Below, piece by piece: positions 1 through 6,269 of a DNA stretch of 8,364 nt. The position numbers were made by a program, and so were the translations under genes. This DNA is from Gemmataceae bacterium (lineage in GTDB: Bacteria > Planctomycetota > Planctomycetia > Gemmatales > Gemmataceae), in assembly GCA_026418875.1 (NCBI GenBank), contig JAOAAM010000589.1, forward strand, positions 1-8,364, given 5' to 3'. Below the pieces are notes generated by a model that ran no database searches, was not told the origin of the DNA, and worked only from the letters and a program-made list of their open reading frames with translations. The first letter of the stretch is position 1; each line of letters opens with the position of its first letter.

Positions 1-673
1 ACTCGCCGCGCAAGGTGGCGGGCAATTGCCGCAATATACGGTCCGGTGTGGGGTGGTGGCTGGGAAGCAACTCGAGCAAGGCCCCGCCGCCGTACAGCGC
101 CAACCAAACGATGGTCATGGCGACGCGCGAGTCATTGGTCAGACCGCTGAGGGTGACCCCGGCCGACGCGACGACGAAAAAAATGGATGAAACGAGGGTG
201 AGTGCCGCAATGCTGCCAGTGAAGCTCAGGTTCTCGTGCAGGAGGAAATGACTCGCCACTAACATCGCGCTGCTGAGAATGACAAACGTACCCACCACAC
301 TCAACACACGCGAGTGCCATTTGGCGAGGAAGTATTGGTAGCGACTGATGCCTCGGCTGAGGACGGAGTCGGCCAGGGTGCCTCTTTCCCCGGAAATACT
401 GCCGACGGTGATGGCGGCGATGACGGCCGCAGAGCCGAGGACGACCCAGCGGAGCAGGTCGCTCATGACCAAGTTCGCCTCTTGAATGACCCCGGCCTCG
501 CGGTGAACCCCCAGACGGTAGAGCAAATAACCGAAACCCAACAAGAACATCGATAACACCCACAGGCGGTAGACCCAACTGCGGAGCGTCTGCCGAATGT
601 CGGTTTGCAGCACGGCCAGGTAGGGAAGCCAGCGCTTGTATTTCAATCGAATCGGAATCGTCACTGCATCCAT
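1..673 (-). CDS. ABC-2 type transporter permease, C-terminus cut by window edge
   Basis: This is the membrane subunit of an ABC transporter and partner of the ATPase just upstream. Reading the minus strand from the ATG at 673-671 gives 224 residues with no stop before the edge. A basic N-terminal stretch is followed by hydrophobic segments at about residues 34-53, 74-93, 122-144, 152-178 and 184-203. Between the second and third lies a cytoplasmic loop, ISGERGTLADSVLSRGISR (residues 93-111), followed by YQYFLAKW, which is typical of ABC-2 permeases. The start lies 18 bp after the ATPase stop, with a modest AAGGTG ribosome site. The frame is the same as that of the ATPase, with a TGA and six codons between them. 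Substrate is unknown; ABC-2 exporters move drugs, lipids, polysaccharides or peptides. The overlapping reading frame at 132-695 is a shadow, because only this frame has membrane segments. Confidence 0.88.
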   Translation of the reverse strand, partial: MDAVTIPIRLKYKRWLPYLAVLQTDIRQTLRSWVYRLWVLSMFLLGFGYLLYRLGVHREAGVIQEANLVMSDLLRWVVLGSAAVIAAITVGSISGERGTLADSVLSRGISRYQYFLAKWHSRVLSVVGTFVILSSAMLVASHFLLHENLSFTGSIAALTLVSSIFFVVASAGVTLSGLTNDSRVAMTIVWLALYGGGALLELLPSHHPTPDRILRQLPATLRGE

Positions 674-691
674 GCGGCACCTTGAGCGATG

Positions 692-1693
692 TCAAGCGGC
701 CTCATTGGCCGTGTAAAGTCGGGTGAAACCGCGGGATTCCTCGGTCTCCACCAAGTCGAGATATGCCTGTTCGGTTTGCTGCCCGACGCTGCGGATACTG
801 ACAAGGTTGACCTTGTTGTCAGCCAACGTGACGAACACATTGGCCAACGCCGTGCAGTTGGATGCCTCGGGGGCAAGGAGCAGTTCCAGGCGGCGTTGCT
901 TCAGTTGCACCTTGCTGAACTCATTCATTGTCTTGATGATCTGCACCGCCTTGGTGATGGTCTTCTGATCGCCCTCGAGATCAAGTTCGTAGTGGTTCTT
1001 GCGGATTCGCCCTTTGAGTTCCGACAGCGAGCCGTGAAAGATCAGTTGCCCATGGTGCAAGACGGCGGTGTGGTTGCAGACTTCGTCCACATCGTTGAGA
1101 TTGTGACTGGAGAGGATCAAGGTTTTCTCGGCGGCGAGCGTCTTGATCAGTTCAAGCATCGAACGGCGTGCTTCGATGTCGAGGTTGTGCGTGGGTTCGT
1201 CCCAGATCAGCAGATCCGGCTCGTTGATGAGGCTGGCGGCAACGGCGAGTCGGGCGGTCATCCCGTGCGAGAATCGCTCGATGGGATCGCCGCTGGCGCT
1301 GAGTAGATCGACGGCTCGGATCAGGGACGCTAACCTCGGTTTGCGGATGTCGCGGGGTAGGCCGAATAACCTCGCCATGTAGTCCAGATAGGCGATGGGC
1401 GTCATTCCCCGGGGAAACTGCGGGTTGGTGGGGATGTAGCCGATGCGTCGTCGCAAATCGGCGGAGTTGGGCGTCATCCGGCGGCCGAAAACCTTCACCT
1501 GCCCCGCCGTCGGCCGATGCAATCCCAGGATCAAACGCAGCAACGTCGTCTTGCCGGCACCATTCGGCCCGAGCAACCCCAAGACATGGCCCGGCTCGAT
1601 CGCCAAGGTCACGTCGTTGATGGCGATATTGCGATTCTGGTAAATCTTGGTGAGCCGGGTCGTTTCGACCACCAACGCGGCATCGCGGGCCAT
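692..1693 (-). CDS. ABC transporter ATP-binding protein
   Basis: This is the cytoplasmic ATPase that powers the ABC-2 permease encoded next to it. The 333 residues hold a complete nucleotide-binding domain: Walker A GPNGAGKTT (42-50), a weak Q-loop region (IGYIPTNPQF, 84-93), a degenerate signature FSHGM (141-145) in place of LSGGQ, Walker B LLIWDEPT (161-168), D-loop NLD (170-172) and switch histidine in SSHNL (195-199). The shortened signature is common in ABC-2 exporter ATPases. After about residue 225 comes a roughly 100-residue C-terminal extension, also usual for this group and with no recognisable binding motif. The start is well supported by a strong ribosome site just upstream. The 211-bp gap to the sugar kinase gene suggests the ABC pair has its own promoter, but I could not pick a convincing one. 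Substrate cannot be named from sequence. Confidence 0.95.
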   Translation of the reverse strand: MARDAALVVETTRLTKIYQNRNIAINDVTLAIEPGHVLGLLGPNGAGKTTLLRLILGLHRPTAGQVKVFGRRMTPNSADLRRRIGYIPTNPQFPRGMTPIAYLDYMARLFGLPRDIRKPRLASLIRAVDLLSASGDPIERFSHGMTARLAVAASLINEPDLLIWDEPTHNLDIEARRSMLELIKTLAAEKTLILSSHNLNDVDEVCNHTAVLHHGQLIFHGSLSELKGRIRKNHYELDLEGDQKTITKAVQIIKTMNEFSKVQLKQRRLELLLAPEASNCTALANVFVTLADNKVNLVSIRSVGQQTEQAYLDLVETEESRGFTRLYTANEAA

Positions 1694-1698
1694 ACGGC

Positions 1699-1707
1699 TC
1701 CCCTCCC
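1699..1707 (-). promoter_or_regulatory. Strong ribosome binding site for the ABC ATPase
   Basis: Read on the minus strand this is GGGAGGGGA, five bases before the ATG at 1693. It is the strongest Shine-Dalgarno match in the window, where most genes have weak sites. It fixes the ATPase start and suggests efficient translation of the ABC pair. Confidence 0.6.
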
Positions 1708-1904
1708 TTGCTCCAGAGAGGCCCTATAAACCCACTCGATTCCGATGAGAAGGGCAATTTCCGCAACGGCGACGGCGTCTTTGCCCGCCCTCGGCCCCAG
1801 AATCTCCGCCAGCCGACCCCGCTGTGTCCTCCGGTCGCCAATGATTTGTCTAGATTTCCGAATTCGCGTGGATCGAGTCTCTTACGTGACCACAACGAAC
1901 CGCG

Positions 1905-2930
1905 CTAATTCCGCGCCTCCCACACTTGCAGGCCCGTGGTGTCGATGAAGGCTGGCAGCACCTGCATGCCTAATTCCTCGGCCGCATGCCGGACTTTCGT
2001 GTTGTGGTTGCGTTTGACCAGTATCGTGACCGTCCCGCCGCCGCCGGCCCCATTCGCTTTGAAGCCGATGGCCCCCGAGGCGAAGGCGGCGTCGTAAAGG
2101 GCTTCGATCTCCGGCGTGGTGATGTCGGGGTGCAGTCGTTTTTGGGCCTCCCAATTCATGTTCATTGCTGCGGCAAAGGCGTCCAGGTCATCCGCGAGGA
2201 GTGCCTCTTTCCCCAGGACGGCGGCTTGCGCCAGCTGGGCGAAATCATCGCGGTGCCGATCCGCCTCGCTGATCACCTTCTGGTGCATCGCGCTGGAGAA
2301 GTGCGATTTGCCCGTGTACACGAGTACGAATCGGTCCTCCAGTTCGCAGCGGGTCGCTTGGCTGAGGGGAAGCGGAAAGACCCGGGCGGAGGGATATTCG
2401 ACTTCCATGAAGCTGACCCCGCCGTAGGCCGCGGCGAACTGATCCTGCACGCCGCATTCCAGCTTCAAATCTTCGACCTCCAAGAGTTGTGACTCTCGGG
2501 CCAATTCGTGAGGGAGCATTCTTCGGCCTTGATAAGCGGCCAACGCCCCCAAGGCCGCCACGCCCAGAGCGGCTGAAGAGCCTAAGCCGCTTGCCGGTGG
2601 GGCATCCGATCGGACCTGCACCGTGATGTCCCAGCGAACGGAGTACAGCCCGCTGCGCCGGGATTGAATCCCGGAGCGGGCCACCGCGGCTTTCAACAAA
2701 TCGAGCACGCCGTTGTATTCGATCTGCCGCACGTCGTGAAAGTGGTATCGCTCGTCGGTGTCAAGGCTTTCCAACGTGAACCCGCCGGTCCCCTCCTTGA
2801 CTCGCAAAGTGACATAGGTGTAGAGCCGAGCGGCAAAATTGAGCACTGCCCCGCGGGGCACAATCCGAGTATCCGTCCAACCGCCCAAGTCGCAAAACCT
2901 AACCGGTGCCCTAGCTCTCCATTCCGTCAT
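1905..2930 (-). CDS. GHMP-family sugar kinase (HddA / fucokinase-like)
   Basis: This is a cytoplasmic small-molecule kinase that likely phosphorylates a sugar or sugar phosphate with ATP. Counting from the ATG at 2930 (341 residues), the family motifs are in order: N-terminal substrate motif RAPVRFCDLGGWTDT (7-21), the ATP-binding loop PPASGLGSSAALG (111-123), GVQDQFAAAYGG (160-171) with the probable catalytic aspartate D163, and the C-terminal glycine motif KANGAGGGG (291-299). The QDQFAAAYGG motif and the length resemble D-glycero-D-manno-heptose 7-phosphate kinase and L-fucose kinase domains more than galactokinase or homoserine kinase. I chose 2930 because GAGG lies six bases upstream and the family starts close to the RAP motif. 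An in-frame ATG at 2960 would add ten residues, but its AAGG directly abuts the codon. No other sugar-nucleotide gene is nearby, so the exact substrate is open. Confidence 0.88.
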   Translation of the reverse strand: MTEWRARAPVRFCDLGGWTDTRIVPRGAVLNFAARLYTYVTLRVKEGTGGFTLESLDTDERYHFHDVRQIEYNGVLDLLKAAVARSGIQSRRSGLYSVRWDITVQVRSDAPPASGLGSSAALGVAALGALAAYQGRRMLPHELARESQLLEVEDLKLECGVQDQFAAAYGGVSFMEVEYPSARVFPLPLSQATRCELEDRFVLVYTGKSHFSSAMHQKVISEADRHRDDFAQLAQAAVLGKEALLADDLDAFAAAMNMNWEAQKRLHPDITTPEIEALYDAAFASGAIGFKANGAGGGGTVTILVKRNHNTKVRHAAEELGMQVLPAFIDTTGLQVWEARN

Positions 2931-3015
2931 GACATGCCTCACGCTCTGCGATGTGACCATCCTTGCCCACTATGGTATGCCCCCCGGCGGGGCAGCGACA
3001 ACGAGCGACGTGATC

Positions 3016-3270
3016 TCAGCTTTTCTGCCGCAAGCGGAGCATGGTCTCTTGAACTAGCGCCTTGGCCGACTCGATCGTTTCGAGCAATTCGACCAAGTCC
3101 AACGGAGGCTCGCCAGCCCGTGGCCCTTTCTCGACGCGGCAATGCACTTTGTGCTGGCCCACCATCGCCATCACGTCGGTCAGTTGCTCCAGCGCCATCG
3201 CCAGATTGCCTGCATCCATGCCGAACATGAAATGGTAATCGTCAAGTTTTTCCTTCTGCTCGGCGTTCAT
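3016..3270 (-). CDS. Unknown 84-residue protein overlapping hypB
   Basis: I do not recognise this protein. It starts at an ATG inside the last 29 bases of hypB, in another frame, and ends 85 bp before the sugar kinase start. This kind of overlap is typical of translationally coupled operon genes. A GGTGGA sequence lies about five bases upstream of the start. The protein is mostly helical in character, with no signal peptide or membrane segment. It has seven methionines, and residues 34-44 (MAMVGQHKVHC) cluster Met, His and Cys. A glycine/proline-rich break at about 49-56 separates two amphipathic stretches. Position after hypA-hypB suggests a role with metal delivery, but that is inference from context only. 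Coding status is supported by the tight packing and sensible composition, with no homology recalled. Confidence 0.6.
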   Translation of the reverse strand: MNAEQKEKLDDYHFMFGMDAGNLAMALEQLTDVMAMVGQHKVHCRVEKGPRAGEPPLDLVELLETIESAKALVQETMLRLRQKS

Positions 3271-3919
3271 GATGGTCCACCAGATATTCGAGCCACTGTT
3301 CCATTCCTTCGCCTGTTTTGGCCGAAATTTCCAGGATGGTCATGCCCGGCCGAACCCGGTGGACGGCCTGACGTGCGGCGAGCCGATCGAACTCTGCGGC
3401 CCCAACGAGGTCGATCTTGGTGATGATCGCGACATCGGCCGTGTTAAAAATGGTCGGATATTTCAGCGGCTTGTCCTCGCCTTCCGTCACGGAGAACAGG
3501 ACAGCTCGCTGCGACTCTCCCAAATCGAAGCTCGCAGGGCACACGAGGTTGCCGACGTTCTCGATGAACAGGAAATCAAGTTCTTGCCAGTCCCACCCCC
3601 GCAAGGCGTCGCGGATCATCGCCGCTTCGAGATGGCAGACGGTCCCGGTGACGATCTGCCGGACTGGTGCTCCGCTGCGGGAGAGCCTCTGGGCATCATG
3701 ATCTGTGGCCAGGTCACCGACGAGCGCGGCGACGGCGTGACTGGGGCGCAGGCGGGTCAACGTTTCTTCCAAGAATCGAGTTTTACCGGCTCCGGGGCTG
3801 GAGACGAGGCTGATGACCGTCACGCCAGCTTCGGCAAAAGCCTGCCGCAATTCCCGGGCGACGGTGTCGTTCTGCTTCAGCACCTGCCGGCGGACTTCGA
3901 CGATTCGTGTCGTGACCAT
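3242..3919 (-). CDS. hypB: HypB, nickel-insertion GTPase
   Basis: HypB is the SIMIBI-class GTPase that works with HypA to load nickel into [NiFe]-hydrogenase and, in some bacteria, urease. The 225 residues contain the P-loop SSPGAGKT (40-47), a switch region GDLATDHDAQRL (68-79), the metal-site pair C95-H96 in TGTVCHLEAAMI, the segment ENVGNLVCP (120-128) with C127, the base-recognition motif TKID (167-170) and SAKTGEG (199-205). All match the HypB family. It lacks both the N-terminal CxxCGC high-affinity nickel motif and a histidine-rich stretch, so it is a minimal HypB that can bind metal only at the G-domain site. It starts one base after the hypA stop, which implies coupled translation. 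A UreG assignment is less likely because of the CH pair and the pairing with hypA. Confidence 0.93.
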   Translation of the reverse strand: MVTTRIVEVRRQVLKQNDTVARELRQAFAEAGVTVISLVSSPGAGKTRFLEETLTRLRPSHAVAALVGDLATDHDAQRLSRSGAPVRQIVTGTVCHLEAAMIRDALRGWDWQELDFLFIENVGNLVCPASFDLGESQRAVLFSVTEGEDKPLKYPTIFNTADVAIITKIDLVGAAEFDRLAARQAVHRVRPGMTILEISAKTGEGMEQWLEYLVDHHERRAEGKT

Positions 3920-3920
3920 G

Positions 3921-4262
3921 TCACGTTTCCAACTCTAAAGCCGCGATCTCCAATTCTCTCCCCTGAACAACTTCCTCCGCTGCACCGCAGGCGGGACACC
4001 ACAGAGCATCAAGCATGGGCAACTCCCGCTCGGTTCGGCAGCCGCGGCAACGAACGACAACGGGCACCGGCTGAATCATCAACTCGGCACGTTCTAACGG
4101 CGTCCCGACTCGGGCCAGCTGGTACGCTGATTCGAGTGCTTCAGCGATCACGCCGCTGAGCGCTCCGAGTCGAAGATGCACGGTGCGAACCGTACCTGCT
4201 TCGTTCGCCGCTGCCTCGACAGCCGCCTCGATCAGACTCACCGCAATCGACAGTTCATGCAT
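3921..4262 (-). CDS. hypA: HypA, nickel metallochaperone with zinc site
   Basis: HypA binds nickel and passes it, together with HypB, to the large subunit of [NiFe]-hydrogenase. At 113 residues it is of normal family length. It begins MHELSI, giving the conserved His2 and Glu3 of the nickel site, and has two CxxC pairs (C72/C75 and C89/C92) forming the structural zinc site. The closing segment VVQGRELEI (98-106) is a strong family marker. The gene lies 27 bp after the Csx1-like gene and 1 bp before hypB, so it is probably transcribed with both. The ribosome site is weak (AGAATAAAGC before the ATG). No hydrogenase subunit or hypCDEF is in the window, so the client enzyme is encoded elsewhere or is not a hydrogenase. 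Confidence 0.94.
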   Translation of the reverse strand: MHELSIAVSLIEAAVEAAANEAGTVRTVHLRLGALSGVIAEALESAYQLARVGTPLERAELMIQPVPVVVRCRGCRTERELPMLDALWCPACGAAEEVVQGRELEIAALELET

Positions 4263-4289
4263 GCTTTATTCTAGGCGCCTGCGCTGGCT

Positions 4290-4673
4290 CTAGCCGCGCC
4301 TCTTCCGCGCCGCATCACGTATTTCTTGCAGGTTTATGATTTCAGCCACCTCGAATTGTGGCGGCACGAGGTTGGGTATCGGCCTGAAGCGTATTATTGG
4401 AGGGAAGTAGCCACATCGGCCGTGCAGCTCAGCCATTAACACAGCCGTGATTGCGGCGAAACTGGGGGGATTGACGAGGATCGACTTCGACTGCCATGCT
4501 TCGGCATCGAATGGGATCGTTTGCAATAAGTCGATGATCTGGTCAGAAAAAGATCGAGAATGGTCGAACTGTGTGGGGATAGCCAACACATCGTGAACCT
4601 TCTGGCCAGTTAATGCCTCAATCTCTTGGCGATGTCGGTCCGTGATCGTATGACCAAAGTTGAGAATTATCAT
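4290..4673 (-). other. csx15: Csx15-like domain, possibly also translated on its own from an internal ATG
   Basis: This is the 3' part of the Csx1-like gene. It would encode a 127-residue protein if translation began at the in-frame ATG at 4673-4671, close to what I remember as the size of free-standing Csx15. The domain begins exactly at that methionine. Csx15 is found with type III CRISPR systems and has been grouped with candidate modulators of cyclic oligoadenylate levels (ring nucleases or binders); that is from memory and unverified. Whether it is made separately, only as part of the fusion, or both, cannot be told from sequence alone. Confidence 0.5.
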
Positions 4674-5873
4674 CAGACCTCCGACTTTGTTGATGTTTGC
4701 GTTGGATGGTTTCCGAATCTCATCTTCCCATTGTGTTAGCAATGAAGAGAGTTGCTCGGTAATGCTCTTTGGCGGCAGAGGTTGATCTCGAAATCCAGCA
4801 TGCAGCAAATCATTCCGTGGTTCCGATACCTGATTCGGATAACCTGCTCGTCGCGGCCAAGCCTTATCCCATCGGTCTCGTGCCTTGAAATCAAACTCTG
4901 GGGTGTTGGGCGTATCTGCTTCCGGTGGTGCTCCCAGCGATATCCAGCCCTCGCGCAGAATGGCATAAGCCTCGGAAAATCGCCCCATGCTTTCATAGAG
5001 TCGAGCCAAAGCGAGCAAGACTTCCTGGCCCCTCCGGCTGCTGAATCGCTCCCCGCCAATTTCGAGAGGTTGGACCACGTCTCGCAATTCTTTGAGAACC
5101 GGTGCCAACACGGGAAGCCTCTGTCGAACCTCGTCTTCCGTGACTTGGATAGCTTGGAGCAACTCGGCAACGGATGAATTGGAACCGACCAGCAACGAAC
5201 CGGTTCGCACGGTACAGAAGTCGTTGCTGAATCGCTCCATCGACCGGGCGAGCTTCATTAGTTTCGGCTGTGGTCCCTCGCGCCCCGACTCCGCCCATTG
5301 ACGATTGAGTCGACGAGCAAGCGCCTCCGTCGAATTGACGACCGCAGCGGCCTGACCGGTGCGGAGAAACACCATCAGGTTGCGCGACCATTCAAGGACC
5401 TCCAGGAACGGCGTCAGTTCCCATATGGGACTTTCTGGAGCATCTTTTCGGAATTCGCCGTAAACGACACAAATCGAAGGACGGTTCTTGAGGACCGACT
5501 GCACATATTCGATACACGCGGCTGCGAAAAACGGCTGCATTCGGAAACCATGGGTGATGTCGAGCATCACCGACTCCCCAGCCGAGGCGATGGCATCCAC
5601 GATGGCTTCAAACATCTTCCAAAGTTGCTCTGGTTCGCCTCCCGTGGGGATTGCCAAACGTTCCGGCTCGGCAAAACCAGCATCCGTCAGTGCATGCGAT
5701 AGTCCTTGCCCGTGTTGCTGCCAAGCCTCATCGGTGGCAAGGATCCGCACCTTGTCTGGTCGAGTAAATTGTGCCAGGGCCAACGCCACATAACGTGTTC
5801 GACAGGTCTGTGTATCGAAGCGATACGTGGTCTCGCTATAGTTTCCTGTTCCGAGAAAGCTAATCAAGTGCAT
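4290..5873 (-). CDS. csx1: Csx1-type CARF-HEPN RNase fused to a Csx15-like C-terminal domain
   Basis: This is an ancillary effector of type III CRISPR immunity. Family members sense cyclic oligoadenylate made by Cas10 through the CARF domain and then cleave RNA with the HEPN domain. The N-terminus MHLISFLGTGNYSETTYRF (1-19) and the segment DITHGFRMQPFF (105-116) are hallmarks of the TM1812/TIGR02221 Csx1 group. The helical region from about 170 to 395 ends in the HEPN catalytic motif RNDLLH (R353, N354, H358). From residue 400 to 527 there is an extra domain, starting MIILNFGHTIT (401-411) and containing LVNPP (466-470), ELHGRCGYFPPIIRFRP (482-498) and EVAEIINLQ (508-516). I recognise this pattern from free-standing Csx15 proteins. 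GAGGA six bases before the ATG supports the start. No cas10, csm/cmr gene or CRISPR array is in the window. Several stretches of the gene are 45-52% GC by hand count (for example 4681-4740, 27 of 60), against 67-70% in parts of the sugar kinase gene, a weak hint of transfer. Confidence 0.9.
   Translation of the reverse strand: MHLISFLGTGNYSETTYRFDTQTCRTRYVALALAQFTRPDKVRILATDEAWQQHGQGLSHALTDAGFAEPERLAIPTGGEPEQLWKMFEAIVDAIASAGESVMLDITHGFRMQPFFAAACIEYVQSVLKNRPSICVVYGEFRKDAPESPIWELTPFLEVLEWSRNLMVFLRTGQAAAVVNSTEALARRLNRQWAESGREGPQPKLMKLARSMERFSNDFCTVRTGSLLVGSNSSVAELLQAIQVTEDEVRQRLPVLAPVLKELRDVVQPLEIGGERFSSRRGQEVLLALARLYESMGRFSEAYAILREGWISLGAPPEADTPNTPEFDFKARDRWDKAWPRRAGYPNQVSEPRNDLLHAGFRDQPLPPKSITEQLSSLLTQWEDEIRKPSNANINKVGGLMIILNFGHTITDRHRQEIEALTGQKVHDVLAIPTQFDHSRSFSDQIIDLLQTIPFDAEAWQSKSILVNPPSFAAITAVLMAELHGRCGYFPPIIRFRPIPNLVPPQFEVAEIINLQEIRDAARKRRG
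4671..4682 (-). promoter_or_regulatory. Internal ribosome binding site and ATG inside the Csx1-like gene
   Basis: On the minus strand the bases read GGAGGTCTGATG, so GGAGG (4678-4682) lies four bases before an in-frame ATG. This is a better Shine-Dalgarno match than those of hypA, hypB or the dihydropteroate-synthase-like gene. The codons spell Gly-Gly-Leu-Met, so the site could arise by chance from glycine codons. Its placement exactly at the start of the Csx15-like domain makes a functional internal start plausible. Confidence 0.4.
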
Positions 5874-6269
5874 GAGCGATCCTCGTCAAAAGGGTTAAGA
5901 GCCTTTTGTGAAGCGTCTGATCGGCTGTCTTAATGTCTGTCATTGCTTGAAAGTTCCATCTGCCGACGTCGGCGATTTGCCACCGTACGGATCTTCATCG
6001 ACGAATCGGTATCCCCGCGATGAAGCGCGGTCGTAGCCGAAGAACCACGAATCCATGTGACCAGCGTGAAGCAGCCATGCTGTTGACGATCCGAAATCGA
6101 ACGTTCCAGTCGACGGTCACGGATACCTGAACCACGAGTGATCCCATTCGGGTCCCTGCTCATCATACGACGACGGATGCCCTCCAATGACAAAAAATGG
6201 ACGTGAGCGAGACGTGAACAAATGATTCAGGACTTGGATGGTCGGCGGCAGATCAAAAAGGGGGAAAGG
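5874..6269. other. Intergenic region, 396 bp, upstream of the Csx1-like gene
   Basis: No clear gene is visible here. It should hold the promoter of the Csx1-hypAB unit and the 3' end of the dihydropteroate-synthase-like transcript, but I found no convincing -35/-10 pair or T-tailed terminator. A minus-strand reading frame at 6193-5930 (87 residues, TTG start) is very arginine-rich and matches nothing I know; I do not call it a gene. The sequence GAACCACGA occurs near 6041 and again near 6129, probably by chance. No CRISPR-like regular repeats are present. Confidence 0.6.
5888..5907. other. Small hairpin in the leader of the Csx1-like gene
   Basis: A six-base inverted repeat, AAAAGG and CCTTTT, is separated by eight bases and lies 14 bp before the Csx1-like ATG. 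In the RNA leader it could form a weak stem ending in four U residues, near the ribosome site. Its weak pairing makes an attenuator or translational control element only a possibility. Confidence 0.2.

Noticed and set aside
132..695. Long minus-strand frame overlapping the permease
   Set aside because: Its product is rich in Arg, Pro, His and Gly with no family motif, while another frame of the same strand encodes a clear membrane protein that runs off the left edge.
1905..2930. Beta-ribofuranosylaminobenzene 5'-phosphate synthase, a GHMP relative that would fit a methanopterin cluster
   Set aside because: The QDQFAAAYGG and KANGAGGGG motifs and the RAPVRF start fit HddA/fucokinase-like sugar kinases better.
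3269..4159. Long plus-strand frame opposite hypA and hypB
   Set aside because: It is the antisense shadow of two well-recognised genes and has no motif of its own.
5930..6193. 87-residue arginine-rich frame upstream of the Csx1-like gene
   Set aside because: TTG start, extreme arginine content and no recognised motif. It does not overlap a real gene, so it stays possible but unsupported.
5874..6269. Possible CRISPR array next to the Csx1-like gene
   Set aside because: No sequence of 25-40 bases recurs at regular spacing here or elsewhere in the window; only a 9-mer repeats.
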